A DNA stretch of 64,000 bases from Pseudomonas sp. AB6 (GCF_034314105.1 NZ_JAVIWJ010000001.1:2295501-2359500); one strand, 5' to 3'; positions 39,529 to 49,160 are shown, counted from the first letter of the stretch. Made by a program: numbers and translations. Notes: generated by a model from the sequence alone, not told the origin.

Positions 39529-41917
39529 TCACGCCCCGGAAAAAACCCAGACCGAAATGATCGCGCTGTTTCAGCAAGACCTGAAGACCGGCGTCGGCCG
39601 CAGCGTCAAGCACGACAGCGCCGACAAGCATGTGTCGGGGGAAGCGGTGTACATCGACGACCGCCTGGAATTCCCCAACCAACTGCACGTGTATGCGCGG
39701 ATGTCTGACCGTGCCCATGCGCGGATCATCAGCATCGACACCGCGCCGTGCTACGCCTTCGAGGGCGTACGTATAGCGATCACCCACGAAGACATTCCCG
39801 GCCTCAAGGACATTGGTCCACTGCTGCCCGGCGACCCGTTGCTGGCCATCGATACCGTTGAGTTTGTGGGCCAGCCGGTGATGGCTGTCGCCGCCCGTGA
39901 TCTGGAAACCGCACGCAAAGCGGCCATGGCCGCGATCATCGAATACGAAGACCTGGTGCCGGTGTTGGACGTGGTTGAAGCGTTCCGCAATAAGCACTTC
40001 GTCCTCGACAGCCACACCCACAAACGCGGTGATTCTGTCAGCGCGTTGGACAGCGCCGAACACCGCTTGCAGGGCAGTTTGCACATCGGCGGCCAGGAAC
40101 ACTTTTACCTGGAAACCCAGATCTCGTCGGTGATGCCCACTGAAGACGGCGGCATGATCGTTTACTGCTCGACGCAAAACCCCACCGAAGTGCAAAAACT
40201 GGTGGCCGAAGTGCTCGGTGTCTCCATGAACAAGATCGTGGTGGACATGCGCCGCATGGGCGGCGGGTTCGGCGGCAAGGAAACTCAGGCAGCCAGCCCG
40301 GCGTGCTTGTGCGCGGTGGTGGCAATGTTGACCGGACAACCGACCAAAATGCGCCTGCCACGGGTCGAAGACATGCTGATGACCGGTAAGCGCCACCCGT
40401 TCTACATCGAGTACGACGTTGGCTTCGATAACAGCGGACGCCTGCACGGGATTCGTTTGGAGCTGGCCGGCAACTGCGGCTGCTCGCCGGACTTGTCCAA
40501 CTCCATCGTCGACCGGGCGATGTTCCATGCTGACAACTCGTATTACCTGGGCGATGCCACCATCAATGGTCATCGCTGCAAGACCAACACGGCGTCGAAT
40601 ACCGCGTATCGCGGTTTCGGCGGGCCACAAGGCATGGTCGCTATCGAAGAAGTCATGGACAACATCGCCCGTCACCTCGGCAAAGACCCGTTGGAGGTGC
40701 GCAAGGTTAACTACTACGGCAAGACCGAGCGTAACGTCACCCACTACTACCAAACCGTCGAGCACAACATGCTCGAAGAGATGACCGCCGAGCTAGAAGA
40801 AAGCTGCCAGTACGCCGAGCGCCGCGAGTCGATTCGCACCTATAACGCCAGCAGTCCGGTATTGAAAAAAGGCCTGGCGCTGACCCCGGTGAAGTTCGGT
40901 ATTTCCTTCACCGCCAGCTTCCTCAATCAGGCCGGTGCGTTGATCCATATCTACACCGACGGCAGCATTCACCTGAACCACGGCGGCACGGAGATGGGCC
41001 AGGGTTTGAACATCAAGGTCGCGCAAGTGGTGGCCGAGGTGTTTCAGGTGGACATCGACCGAATTCAGATCACCGCAACCAACACCGACAAGGTGCCGAA
41101 TACTTCACCGACGGCCGCATCCAGCGGTGCGGACTTGAACGGCAAGGCGGCGCAAAACGCGGCCGAAATTCTCAAGCAGCGCTTGGTCGAATTTGCCGCG
41201 AAACAGTACAAAGTCGCTGAAGACCAGGTGGAGTTTCGCAACGGTCATGTGCGGGCCGGCGAGTTTGTGTTGTCGTTCGAATCCTTGGCGATGCAGGCAT
41301 GGGTCGGTCAGGTCTCGCTATCGAGTACCGGTTATTACAAGACACCGAAGATCTACTACGACCGCACCCAGGCCCGTGGCCATCCGTTCTATTACTTTGC
41401 CTACGGCGCGGCCTGTTGTGAGGTGATCATCGATACCTTGACCGGCGAATACAAAATGCTCCGCACCGACATCCTCCATGACGTGGGCGCCTCGTTGAAC
41501 CCGGCCATCGACATGGGTCAGGTAGAGGGCGGGTTCATTCAAGGCATGGGCTGGTTGACCATGGAAGAGTTGGTGTGGAACGCCAAGGGCAAACTGATGA
41601 CCAACAGTCCGGCCAGCTACAAGGTCCCGGCGGTCAGCGACATGCCGCTGGACCTGCGGGTGAAGCTGGTGGAAAACCGCAAAAACCCGGAAGACACGGT
41701 GTTCCACTCCAAGGCCGTGGGCGAACCGCCATTCATGCTCGGCATCGCCGCCTGGTGCGCAATCAAAGACGCCGTGGCCAGCGTCGCCGATTATCGGCAT
41801 CAGCCAAAGATTGATGCGCCCGCGACCCCGGAGCGGGTGCTGTGGGGCTGTGAGCAGATGAGAAAATTGAATGCATCGGTTCAGGAAGCATTGGATGTCG
41901 CGCACGAATTAATCTGA
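39521..41917 (+). CDS. xdhB: xanthine dehydrogenase molybdopterin subunit
   Basis: Molybdenum-binding catalytic subunit, 798 residues. Motifs of the xanthine oxidase family are visible: GGFGGKETQAA near 248-258 (molybdopterin), RGFGGPQGM near 365 (with the substrate-binding Arg), NHGGTEMGQGLN near 485, SSGADLNGKAAQNAA and the C-terminal VGEPPFMLGIAAWCAIKDAV containing the catalytic Glu. The gene overlaps xdhA by 8 bases. The mature enzyme needs XdhC, encoded next. Confidence 0.95.
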   Translation: MSNHAPEKTQTEMIALFQQDLKTGVGRSVKHDSADKHVSGEAVYIDDRLEFPNQLHVYARMSDRAHARIISIDTAPCYAFEGVRIAITHEDIPGLKDIGPLLPGDPLLAIDTVEFVGQPVMAVAARDLETARKAAMAAIIEYEDLVPVLDVVEAFRNKHFVLDSHTHKRGDSVSALDSAEHRLQGSLHIGGQEHFYLETQISSVMPTEDGGMIVYCSTQNPTEVQKLVAEVLGVSMNKIVVDMRRMGGGFGGKETQAASPACLCAVVAMLTGQPTKMRLPRVEDMLMTGKRHPFYIEYDVGFDNSGRLHGIRLELAGNCGCSPDLSNSIVDRAMFHADNSYYLGDATINGHRCKTNTASNTAYRGFGGPQGMVAIEEVMDNIARHLGKDPLEVRKVNYYGKTERNVTHYYQTVEHNMLEEMTAELEESCQYAERRESIRTYNASSPVLKKGLALTPVKFGISFTASFLNQAGALIHIYTDGSIHLNHGGTEMGQGLNIKVAQVVAEVFQVDIDRIQITATNTDKVPNTSPTAASSGADLNGKAAQNAAEILKQRLVEFAAKQYKVAEDQVEFRNGHVRAGEFVLSFESLAMQAWVGQVSLSSTGYYKTPKIYYDRTQARGHPFYYFAYGAACCEVIIDTLTGEYKMLRTDILHDVGASLNPAIDMGQVEGGFIQGMGWLTMEELVWNAKGKLMTNSPASYKVPAVSDMPLDLRVKLVENRKNPEDTVFHSKAVGEPPFMLGIAAWCAIKDAVASVADYRHQPKIDAPATPERVLWGCEQMRKLNASVQEALDVAHELI

Positions 41918-41928
41918 GTCCAACCTGC

Positions 41929-42003
41929 CTGTAGGAGCGGACGTGTTGGCGAGGCGGTTCAGACATACCGCTCAGAACCTTCGCAACAAGTTGGTTCCTA
42001 CAG
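41929..42003. repeat. REP-like inverted repeat between xdhB and xdhC
   Basis: CTGTAGGA at 41929-41936 pairs with TCCTACAG at 41996-42003, with further imperfect pairing inside (GTTGGCGAGG / CCTTCGCAAC). This is the common Pseudomonas TGTAGGAGC-type repetitive palindrome. It lies inside the xdh operon and could affect the xdhC mRNA level. Confidence 0.75.
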
Positions 42004-42062
42004 ACGATTGTGTCGCCGCAGATGGTTGTTTGGCGGCGTTGAAAGACGATCAGGAGAGAAAC

Positions 42063-42905
42063 ATGGATAACTGGATCAGTGCCCTCGCCGATTTGCAAAA
42101 TCAAGGCGAGCCCTGTGTGTTGGTGACCATCATCGATGAGCGCGGTTCGACGCCGCGCAATGCTGGCTCGAAGATGGTGGTCAGTGCCGAGCGGATCTTC
42201 GAAACCATCGGTGGCGGGCATCTGGAATACAAGGCGATGGAAATAGCCCGTGAGATGCTCGCCAGCGGCAGTCAACACACCCGCCTGGAACGCTTCAGCC
42301 TCGGTGCAAGTCTGGGCCAGTGTTGCGGTGGGGTAAATGTGTTGCTGTTTGAGCCCATGGGCCATCCACAAGCGCAGATCGCAGTGTTTGGTGCAGGCCA
42401 TGTGGGGCGCGCGTTGGTGCCGCTGTTGGCGAGCCTGCCGTGCCGGATACGTTGGATTGATTCCCGGGAAAATGAGTTCCCTGCGCAGATTCCCGAAGGT
42501 GTGTCACGCATCGTTAACGAAGAGCCTGTGGATGAAGTCGAGCAGTTGCCCAAGGGCAGTTATTGCATCGTCATGACCCACAATCATCAGCTGGATCTGG
42601 AACTGACGGCGGCGATCCTAAAGCGCAACGACTTCACCTATTTCGGCTTGATCGGCTCAAAAACCAAACGCATCAAGTTCGAGCATCGCTTGCGTGAACG
42701 CGGTTTCGATACCGCGCTGTTGCAACGCATTCGTTGCCCAATGGGCTTGGCCGAAGTCAAAGGCAAATTGCCGATCGAAATTGCCGTGTCCATCGCCGCT
42801 GAAGTAATCGCCACCTACAACGCTAATTTCGGCCAGCACAGCGCCGACGCCGTGCCGATTGCCCACTTGCTGCCGGTCTCCCGCCGCAGCCAAGCACAAC
42901 AATAA
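42063..42905 (+). CDS. xdhC: xanthine dehydrogenase accessory protein XdhC
   Basis: Chaperone that binds and sulfurates the molybdenum cofactor and inserts it into XdhB. The start at 42063 (MDNWISALADLQ) has AGGAGAG 6 bases upstream and gives 280 residues; an open frame continues upstream through the repeat but is not XdhC. VLVTIIDERGSTPRNAGSKMVV and GQCCGGVNVLLFEP are the conserved N-terminal motifs; a Rossmann-like C-terminal domain begins at QIAVFGAGHVGRALVPLL. guaD follows after 11 bases. Confidence 0.93.
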   Translation: MDNWISALADLQNQGEPCVLVTIIDERGSTPRNAGSKMVVSAERIFETIGGGHLEYKAMEIAREMLASGSQHTRLERFSLGASLGQCCGGVNVLLFEPMGHPQAQIAVFGAGHVGRALVPLLASLPCRIRWIDSRENEFPAQIPEGVSRIVNEEPVDEVEQLPKGSYCIVMTHNHQLDLELTAAILKRNDFTYFGLIGSKTKRIKFEHRLRERGFDTALLQRIRCPMGLAEVKGKLPIEIAVSIAAEVIATYNANFGQHSADAVPIAHLLPVSRRSQAQQ

Positions 42906-42916
42906 ATGAGAGTGTT

Positions 42917-44251
42917 ATGAAGTCCGTGTCTGTCAGTACCCATGCAAGCACCATCAAAAAAGCCTACCGCGCCGCGATTCTGCACAGCATCGCTGATCCG
43001 GCGGAAGTTGTGATCGAGGCCTCCTATGAGTATTTTTCCGACGGCTTACTGGTGGTCGAGGACGGCAACATAGTCGCCCTTGGGCACGCTGCAGATTTAC
43101 TTGGCACGCTCGGCAGTGATGTCGAGGTCACGCAATACCCGGACGCGTTGATCACCCCCGGGTTCATCGATACCCACATCCATTTGCCGCAGACCGGGAT
43201 GGTCGGGTCCTATGGCGAGCAGTTGCTGGACTGGCTGAACACCTACGTTTTCCCCTGCGAAAAGCAGTTTGCCGACGCGGCGCATTCGGCCGAAGTATCA
43301 GAGATTTTCATCAAGGAATTGCTGCGCAACGGCACCACCACCGCGCTGGTATTCGGCAGTGTGCACAAGGCCTCGGTGGAGGCTTTTTTCAGCGCGGCAG
43401 AGAGGCTCAACTTGAGGATGATCGCCGGCAAGGTGATGATGGACCGCAATGCCCCGGATTACCTGACCGATACCGCAGAGTCCAGCTACGTCGACAGCAA
43501 AGCGTTGATCGAACGCTGGCACGGCAAGGGTCGTTTGCACTACGCCGTAACGCCGCGCTTCGCGCCCACCAGCACCCCGGCACAATTGGCGCTGGCCGGG
43601 CAACTGCTCGACGAATACCCAGACGTGTATATGCAAACGCACATCAGCGAGAACCTGCAAGAAGTTGAGTGGGTGAAGGCGTTGTTCCCGGAACGCAGCA
43701 ATTATCTGGATGTGTACGACCACTTCAAATTGCTCGGTGAACGCTCGGTATTTGCCCACGGCGTGCACTTGTGCGACGACGAATGCGCAAGGCTGGCGGA
43801 AACCGGTTCGGCGGTGGCGTTCTGCCCGACGTCTAACCTGTTCCTCGGCAGCGGTTTGTTTGATTTGCCCATGGCGGAGAAGCACAAACTGAACATTGGT
43901 TTGGGCACCGATGTCGGCGCGGGAACGAGCTTCTCGCTGCTGCACACGCTGAACGAAGCGTACAAGGTGATGCAGCTTCAGGGCGCCAAACTGAGCCCGT
44001 TCAAATCGCTGTACCTGGCGACGTTGGGCGGCGCACGGGCGTTGCGTCTTGAAGACAAGATCGGCACGTTGTATCCGGGAACCGAAGCAGACTTCGTGGT
44101 GCTTGATTACACCGCTACGCCGCTCCTCGCCTACCGCTTGAAACAGGCGAAGGATATCGAGGAGAAGTTGTTCGTGCTGACCACCCTGGGTGATGACCGG
44201 ACGGTGCTGGAGACCTACTCGGCCGGGCAGCGAGTGCACAAGCGCGACTAG
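42917..44251 (+). CDS. guaD: guanine deaminase
   Basis: Amidohydrolase converting guanine to xanthine and ammonia, feeding XdhAB. The 444 residues have the metal-binding H87 and H89 in IDTHIHLPQT, PCEKQF typical of guanine deaminases, a further His in MQTHISEN and GVHL, and the metal Asp in GTDVGAGTSFS. It follows xdhC by 11 bases, forming an xdhABC-guaD operon that carries out guanine to urate. Confidence 0.94.
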   Translation: MKSVSVSTHASTIKKAYRAAILHSIADPAEVVIEASYEYFSDGLLVVEDGNIVALGHAADLLGTLGSDVEVTQYPDALITPGFIDTHIHLPQTGMVGSYGEQLLDWLNTYVFPCEKQFADAAHSAEVSEIFIKELLRNGTTTALVFGSVHKASVEAFFSAAERLNLRMIAGKVMMDRNAPDYLTDTAESSYVDSKALIERWHGKGRLHYAVTPRFAPTSTPAQLALAGQLLDEYPDVYMQTHISENLQEVEWVKALFPERSNYLDVYDHFKLLGERSVFAHGVHLCDDECARLAETGSAVAFCPTSNLFLGSGLFDLPMAEKHKLNIGLGTDVGAGTSFSLLHTLNEAYKVMQLQGAKLSPFKSLYLATLGGARALRLEDKIGTLYPGTEADFVVLDYTATPLLAYRLKQAKDIEEKLFVLTTLGDDRTVLETYSAGQRVHKRD

Positions 44252-44362
44252 TCACCGACGCGGATTTTTCTGAAGGACCGCGGCGTGGTCTTCCCGAATA
44301 AATTCGGTCCCACAGGATTTCAACCGGTCGATTCCTCAGCTAACTCCTGATACAGCGCGGAT

Positions 44363-44392
44363 CTGTAGGAGCCAACGTGTTGGCTCCTACAG
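44363..44392. repeat. perfect REP palindrome between convergent genes
   Basis: CTGTAGGAGCCAAC and GTTGGCTCCTACAG form a perfect 14-bp stem around a 2-base centre, between the convergent guaD and GntR genes. It belongs to the same repeat family as 41929-42003 and may act as a bidirectional terminator. Confidence 0.85.
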
Positions 44393-44403
44393 GGACTCCT
44401 GAC

Positions 44404-45168
44404 TTAAACCGCCTGATTCCTACCCGGTTTTTTCTTGGTCAGCATCAAGTGCGAGAACACTGCGTGCAGGTCGTCGGAGGCGCTGTCTTCGTCGAGGTTG
44501 AGCTTGCTGTCGATGTGGTCCATGTGATGCATCATCAGGTTCACCGCTAATGCCGCGTCGCGCGCTTCTATGGCATCGATCAACTGGTTGTGTTCATCGT
44601 AAGAGCAGTGTGAGCGATTGCCGCTTTCGTACTGCGCGATGATCAATGAAGTCTGCGACACCAGGCTGCGCTGGAAGCTGATCAGCGGCGCATTCTTCGC
44701 CGCTACGGCCAATTTCAAGTGAAACTCCCCCGATAAACGAATCCCCGCGCCGCGATCCCCGCGGGAAAAACTGTCGCGCTCGTCGCTGACCATCTGTCGC
44801 AGTTCGGCGAGTTGCTCAGGCGTTGCATGCTCGACGGCCAGTTCAGTAATCGCCTTCTCCACCATGCGCCGCGCAAAGAACACCTGACGCGCTTCTTCCA
44901 CACTCGGGCTGGCCACTACCGCGCCACGGTTTGGCCGTAGCAGCACGACCCCTTCGTGGGCCAAACGTGATAGCGCACGACGAATAATCGTGCGGCTGAC
45001 ACCGAAAATTTCCCCCAGCGCTTCCTCACTCAGTTTCGTACCGGGTGCCAGACGTTGCTCCAAAATAGCCTCAAAGATATGCGCATAAACGATATCGTCC
45101 TGGGTTCCGGTGCGGCCAGTCTTGAGGGTACGCGGATGCTTTTTGAGGGGCTGCAACTGTTCGTTCAT
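44404..45168 (-). CDS. GntR-family (FCD domain) regulator of the purine cluster
   Basis: A 254-residue transcription factor. The start at 45168 (MNEQLQPLKKHPR) is preferred over an upstream one 13 codons earlier. The winged helix spans about residues 27-90 (HIFEAILEQRLAPGTKLSEEAL, VSRTIIRRALSRLAHEGVVLL), followed by an FCD domain with metal/ligand-binding His candidates (SGEFHLKL, MMHHMDH). It is divergent from the purine permease. TTGTATACAA-type palindromes at both ends of the intergenic region and at three other promoters fit the FadR-type GntR consensus, so it is the best candidate repressor of the cluster. The effector is unknown. Confidence 0.88.
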   Translation of the reverse strand: MNEQLQPLKKHPRTLKTGRTGTQDDIVYAHIFEAILEQRLAPGTKLSEEALGEIFGVSRTIIRRALSRLAHEGVVLLRPNRGAVVASPSVEEARQVFFARRMVEKAITELAVEHATPEQLAELRQMVSDERDSFSRGDRGAGIRLSGEFHLKLAVAAKNAPLISFQRSLVSQTSLIIAQYESGNRSHCSYDEHNQLIDAIEARDAALAVNLMMHHMDHIDSKLNLDEDSASDDLHAVFSHLMLTKKKPGRNQAV

Positions 45169-45206
45169 GGGTTCTCGAGGGCAAGTCACAGAAAAGTACC
45201 GGGACA

Positions 45207-45216
45207 TTGTACACAG
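45207..45216 (-). promoter_or_regulatory. GntR-type operator near its own gene
   Basis: TTGTACACAG (minus strand CTGTGTACAA) differs from the palindrome at 47386 by one base. It lies 39 bases upstream of the GntR start and overlaps a -10-like TACAAT on the minus strand, suggesting autoregulation. Confidence 0.5.
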
Positions 45217-45309
45217 TGCATTGGCGTTGAATAGCGACAGCTATATCGACAGCGTTATGCATACAGTTCTAAATATTTAGCCAACAGCGTAAAAAACATT
45301 ATTTGCTTT

Positions 45310-45323
45310 TTTTGTATACAAAA
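45310..45323 (+). promoter_or_regulatory. GntR-type operator in the permease promoter
   Basis: TTTTGTATACAAAA is a perfect 14-bp palindrome. A -10-like CATAAT follows at 45325-45330 and a -35-like TTTGCT precedes at 45302-45307 with 17-bp spacing, so the palindrome fills the promoter spacer, a usual repressor position. Confidence 0.65.
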
Positions 45324-45448
45324 GCATAATCGGCCTCGTGCAAATTCCTGACTTGATGGTCAAAAAAACCATCAACTCAAACGCACCACCTCACTGCGCT
45401 ATTACTGGCGTGGGAAAAACAATAAAAGTCTTGAGGAGTACCCCTGCT

Positions 45449-46795
45449 GTGGAAAGTCGAAAATCCGAAGCAACAACGCTGGATCTTACGCCGCCAAGCA
45501 CAGGCTTGCTTGAACGTGTCTTCAAGCTAAGTGTGCATGGCACAACCGTCAGAACCGAACTGCTAGCGGGCCTGACCACGTTCATCACCATGGCGTACAT
45601 CATCTTCGTCAACCCCAATATCATGGCCGACGCCGGCATCGACCACGGGGCAGCGTTCGTCGCTACCTGTATCGCCGCCGCGCTAGGCTGCCTGTTGATG
45701 GGGTTGTACGCGAACTGGCCCGTAGGTTTGGCGCCGGGTATGGGCTTGAATGCCTTTTTTACCTACACCGTGGTCGGCACCATGGGCTACAGCTGGCAAA
45801 CCGCGCTGGGTGCTGTGTTTATTTCCGGCTTGATCTTCATGTTTCTGACCCTGTCGCGCATTCGCGAATGGCTGCTCAATAGCATCCCGATCAGTTTGCG
45901 TTTCGCCATGGGCGCGGGAGTTGGTTTGTTTCTTGGCATCATTGGCTTGAAAACCGCCGGTATCGTGGTCGCCAGCCCCAGCACGTTGATCAAGCTTGGC
46001 TCGCTGCGTGAACCTGGGCCGTTATTGGCTGCGATCTGTTTTCTGATGATTGCCGTGCTGAGCTACCACCGCGTTTTCGGTGCGATTCTGATCAGTATTA
46101 TTGCGGTGACACTCGCCGGCTGGGGTTTGGGGTTGGTGCAATACAACGGCATTTTTTCTACCCCGCCGAGCTTGGCCCCGACTTGGCTGGCAATGGACGT
46201 CAAGGGCGTGTTCAACGTCAGCATGATCAGCGTGGTGTTGGCGTTTCTGTTCGTGCACATGTTCGACACCGCAGGCACCTTGATGGGCGTTGCTCAGCGC
46301 GCAGGACTGGTGAAGCCTGACGGAAAAATTGAAAACCTGTCCAAAGCGCTGAAGGCTGACAGTGCCTCCAGCGTATTTGGCGCCCTGGTCGGCGTGCCTC
46401 CCGTTACCAGCTATGTCGAAAGCGCCGCAGGTGTTGCGGCAGGAGGACGTACCGGGCTCACCGCAGTTACCGTTGGCGTGCTGTTTATCGTGGCAATGTT
46501 TTTTGCACCGCTGGCCGGGATGATCCCCGCCTATGCCACTGCTGGGGCGCTGATCTACGTCGCGATGCTTATGATGGGTGGCATGGCACACATCAACTGG
46601 GACGAAGCCACCGACAGCATTCCAGCCATCGTCACCGTGATCATGATGCCGTTGACGTTCTCGGTCGCAGACGGCATTGCCCTTGGCTTTATCACCTACG
46701 TGGTGCTCAAGGTCGGCACCGGCAAGCACAAGGAAATCTCCGTCAGCCTGTATGCGCTGTGTGTGATTTTCATCGCCAAGTTCGTATTCCTGTAA
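45449..46795 (+). CDS. AzgA-type purine permease (NCS2)
   Basis: Proton-coupled uptake protein for hypoxanthine, guanine or adenine in the inner membrane. The start is set at the GTG at 45449, with GAGGAG 12 bases before it, giving 448 residues; the longer frame from 45338 adds a leader unlike the family. Twelve or more hydrophobic segments are visible. TTFITMAYIIFVNPNIM and GLAPGMGLNAFFTY are AzgA signatures, and MFDTAGTLMGVAQRAG and VPPVTSYVESAAGVAAGGRTG match the substrate-binding helices. It is divergent from the GntR gene and preceded by its palindromic operator. Confidence 0.88.
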   Translation: MESRKSEATTLDLTPPSTGLLERVFKLSVHGTTVRTELLAGLTTFITMAYIIFVNPNIMADAGIDHGAAFVATCIAAALGCLLMGLYANWPVGLAPGMGLNAFFTYTVVGTMGYSWQTALGAVFISGLIFMFLTLSRIREWLLNSIPISLRFAMGAGVGLFLGIIGLKTAGIVVASPSTLIKLGSLREPGPLLAAICFLMIAVLSYHRVFGAILISIIAVTLAGWGLGLVQYNGIFSTPPSLAPTWLAMDVKGVFNVSMISVVLAFLFVHMFDTAGTLMGVAQRAGLVKPDGKIENLSKALKADSASSVFGALVGVPPVTSYVESAAGVAAGGRTGLTAVTVGVLFIVAMFFAPLAGMIPAYATAGALIYVAMLMMGGMAHINWDEATDSIPAIVTVIMMPLTFSVADGIALGFITYVVLKVGTGKHKEISVSLYALCVIFIAKFVFL

Positions 46796-46872
46796 GCAGC
46801 ACACGACATCGGGTGAAGGCAGATCTGTTAGCCGTCGCCCGATAACTCGAAGCCAGTGACCGTTTTTCGCAC

Positions 46873-46899
46873 CAAAAAAAGCCCGCAGTGTGGGCGGGC
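46873..46899 (-). terminator. terminator of uraH
   Basis: On the minus strand GCCCGCCCACACTGCGGGC (6-bp GC stem) is followed by TTTTTTTGG, 33 bases after the uraH stop. It lies between convergent genes. Confidence 0.8.
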
Positions 46900-46931
46900 A
46901 AGAGGAAATGAAACAGATTGACCAGCGGCAG

Positions 46932-47285
46932 TTAACTACCGCGATAGGTCGAATAGCTGTAAGGCGAAATTAACAGCGGCACATGGTAATGATCTTGCGT
47001 AGCGTCGATGCCAAACCGCAGTACCACGACGTCGAGAAAGGCTTGATCGGGCAACGTCGTACCTCGAGCCCGGTAATAATCACCGGCCTGGAACTGCAAT
47101 TGATAAACCCCAGTGCGATAGTCGTCACCTTCCAACAACGGCGCATCACAGCGGCCGTCGCTATTGGTCACGGCCTTGGCGACTGACTCCAGGCGATCAC
47201 CTTCGACTCGGTACAGTTCAATTTTGATGCAGCTGCCGGGGCAGCCGTGTGCGGCGTCCAGTACATGCGTCGTCAGTCGTCCCAT
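46932..47285 (-). CDS. uraH: 5-hydroxyisourate hydrolase
   Basis: Transthyretin-like enzyme of 117 residues that opens 5-hydroxyisourate to OHCU. The N-terminus is [15 protein letters not shown] and the C-terminus ends in the diagnostic YSTYRGS tetrapeptide-containing tail; His in HYHVPLL is also conserved. It is transcribed away from puuE; the two share a 371-bp region with two TTGTATACAA-type sites, one for each direction. A terminator follows. Confidence 0.95.
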   Translation of the reverse strand: MGRLTTHVLDAAHGCPGSCIKIELYRVEGDRLESVAKAVTNSDGRCDAPLLEGDDYRTGVYQLQFQAGDYYRARGTTLPDQAFLDVVVLRFGIDATQDHYHVPLLISPYSYSTYRGS

Positions 47286-47385
47286 TGTTTGTCTGCCCTG
47301 CGCGGTCTGTTAAAGGATAAATACCGCCCCGTTCTAGTGCGCTGACCGGGGCGACGATGTGGAATTAAGACATTTTTTATAAAAA

Positions 47386-47395
47386 TTGTACACAA
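47386..47395 (-). promoter_or_regulatory. GntR-type operator in the uraH promoter
   Basis: On the minus strand TTGTGTACAA is followed after a few bases by TATAAAA as -10, the same layout as at the permease and urea transporter. It lies about 100 bp before the uraH start. Confidence 0.55.
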
Positions 47396-47568
47396 TAAAA
47401 ACCACACCTTTTCCTGAGTCGCCTGCTACTTCGACACAGCTGCCGTTTTGGCCTTAAATCAAGCGGTTCAAGCATCGCAGGACTAGAAGCTGATCGATTA
47501 GGCAAGTTTCTTGCAAACAGATTATTCTGAAAAAGATGAAAAGTCGGGCTTACAAAACGATCAATAAG

Positions 47569-47578
47569 TTGTATACAA
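47569..47578 (+). promoter_or_regulatory. GntR-type operator in the puuE promoter
   Basis: TTGTATACAA, a perfect 10-bp palindrome, overlaps a -10-like TACAAT and lies 78 bp before the puuE start. Confidence 0.6.
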
Positions 47579-47656
47579 TCGATCCATCGCGGTGGCTCAT
47601 CCCGGATTGACCCGGCAACCACTGCCACTGACAACACGTACAGAAGGAAGAGCGCA

Positions 47657-48604
47657 GTGAGTGCTGATTATCCACGCGACCTGATCGGTTACGGCAATAA
47701 CCCACCCCATCCCCACTGGCCAGGGAATGCCCGCATCGCCTTGTCGTTCGTACTGAATTACGAAGAAGGCGGCGAGCGTAATATTTTGCACGGCGATAGC
47801 GAATCCGAGTCCTTCCTGTCGGAAATGGTCTCGGCGCAACCGCTGCAGGGCGAGCGCAACTTGAGCATGGAGTCGCTCTACGAATATGGCAGCCGCGCGG
47901 GTGTCTGGCGAGTGCTCAAGCTGTTCAAGGCGTTCGATATTCCGCTGACTGTTTTTGCCGTAGCCATGGCCGCGCAGCGTCATCCGGAGGTGATCCGCGC
48001 CATGGTTGAAGCCGGTCATGAGATTTGCAGCCACGGCTACCGTTGGATCGACTATCAGTACATGGACCAAGCCCAAGAGCGTGAACACATGCTTGAAGCG
48101 GTCCGCATCCTCACCGAGATCAGCGGCGAGCGTCCGCTGGGTTGGTACACCGGTCGTACCGGTCCTAACACCCGTCGGTTGGTCATGGAGGAAGGCGGCT
48201 TCTTGTATGACTCGGACACCTATGACGATGACCTGCCCTACTGGGAACCGAACAACCCCACTGACAAGCCGCACCTGGTAATTCCGTACACCCTCGACAC
48301 CAACGACATGCGTTTTACTCAGGCCCAGGGCTTTAACAACGGCGAGCAGTTTTTTCAGTACCTCAAGGACGCTTTCGATGTGCTGTATGCCGAAGGCGCC
48401 GAGGCACCGAAGATGCTCTCGATCGGTTTGCACTGCCGCCTGATCGGGCGCCCGGCCCGCTTGGGCGCGCTGAAACGCTTCCTCGAGTACGCCAAAGGTC
48501 ACGAGCAGGTTTGGTTCAGTCGCCGGGTAGACATCGCGCGCCATTGGCACGCTGAACATCCGTATCAAGCGACAGCCTGTAAAAAAGGACAGACAGCGAA
48601 ATGA
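47657..48604 (+). CDS. puuE: allantoinase PuuE
   Basis: Polysaccharide-deacetylase-like allantoinase of 315 residues that hydrolyses allantoin to allantoate. The GTG start has AAGGAAGAG 6 bases upstream. MSADYPRDLIGYGNNPPHPHWPGNAR (abbreviated here) has the conserved N-terminus; ICSHGYRW supplies the metal-binding His, GWYTGRTGPNTRR and DSDTYDDDLPYW are further family motifs. It lacks the usual zinc-amidohydrolase motifs, so it is not of the AllB family. The stop overlaps the uraD start (ATGA). Confidence 0.94.
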   Translation: MSADYPRDLIGYGNNPPHPHWPGNARIALSFVLNYEEGGERNILHGDSESESFLSEMVSAQPLQGERNLSMESLYEYGSRAGVWRVLKLFKAFDIPLTVFAVAMAAQRHPEVIRAMVEAGHEICSHGYRWIDYQYMDQAQEREHMLEAVRILTEISGERPLGWYTGRTGPNTRRLVMEEGGFLYDSDTYDDDLPYWEPNNPTDKPHLVIPYTLDTNDMRFTQAQGFNNGEQFFQYLKDAFDVLYAEGAEAPKMLSIGLHCRLIGRPARLGALKRFLEYAKGHEQVWFSRRVDIARHWHAEHPYQATACKKGQTAK

Positions 48605-49116
48605 CTCATTTCCAAACCCTGACACCGTCGACCCTGAGCCGCGATGAATTCGTCGCCGCCTTCGCTGACGTTTACGAGCATTCAGCGTGGGTTGCGGAAA
48701 TGGCCTACGACCTGGGTCACGACGCCGATCTGGACCAGATCGAAACCCTGCACGCCCGCATGAGCGACATCCTGTTAAGTGCTGATCACGCCCGGCAACT
48801 GGCGCTGATCAACGCTCACCCGGACCTTGCCGGCAAAGCCGCCGTGCAAGGCCAACTGACCGAAGCCAGCACCCACGAGCAAGCTGGCGCCGGTATCCAC
48901 CAATGCTCGGCCGAAGAGTTCCAACGCTTCACCGAGCTGAACGACGCCTACAAAGCCTCGTTCGCGTTTCCCTTCATCATGGCGGTGAAAGGCAGTGACC
49001 GGCATCAGATCCTCGCCGCCTTCGAAACGCGCATCCATCACTCGGTCGAGACTGAGTTCGCCTGCGCCTTGGCCGAGATCAACAAGATCGCGATGTTCCG
49101 CTTGCAAGCCCTCTGA
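48601..49116 (+). CDS. uraD: OHCU decarboxylase
   Basis: Enzyme of 171 residues converting OHCU to S-allantoin. The active-site His is in LINAHPDLAGKAA near residue 77; FMELNDAYKASFAFPFIMAVKG-like sequence (here FTELNDAYKASFAFPFI) and LAEINKIAMFRL at the C-terminus are characteristic. It overlaps puuE by four bases and is followed by alc after 44 bp. Confidence 0.94.
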   Translation: MTHFQTLTPSTLSRDEFVAAFADVYEHSAWVAEMAYDLGHDADLDQIETLHARMSDILLSADHARQLALINAHPDLAGKAAVQGQLTEASTHEQAGAGIHQCSAEEFQRFTELNDAYKASFAFPFIMAVKGSDRHQILAAFETRIHHSVETEFACALAEINKIAMFRLQAL

Positions 49117-49160
49117 CCGCGCCTATCCCACGCCAATTCTAAAAAAGGCAGACAAGATCA

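Noticed and set aside
39476..40765. 429-codon open frame antisense to xdhB
   Set aside because: It runs opposite a well-supported gene, has no ribosome binding site and its residue composition (His, Val, Gly rich) is that of a high-GC shadow frame.
45338..45448. Longer N-terminus for the purine permease
   Set aside because: The GTG at 45449 has a GAGGAG site and begins where family resemblance starts.
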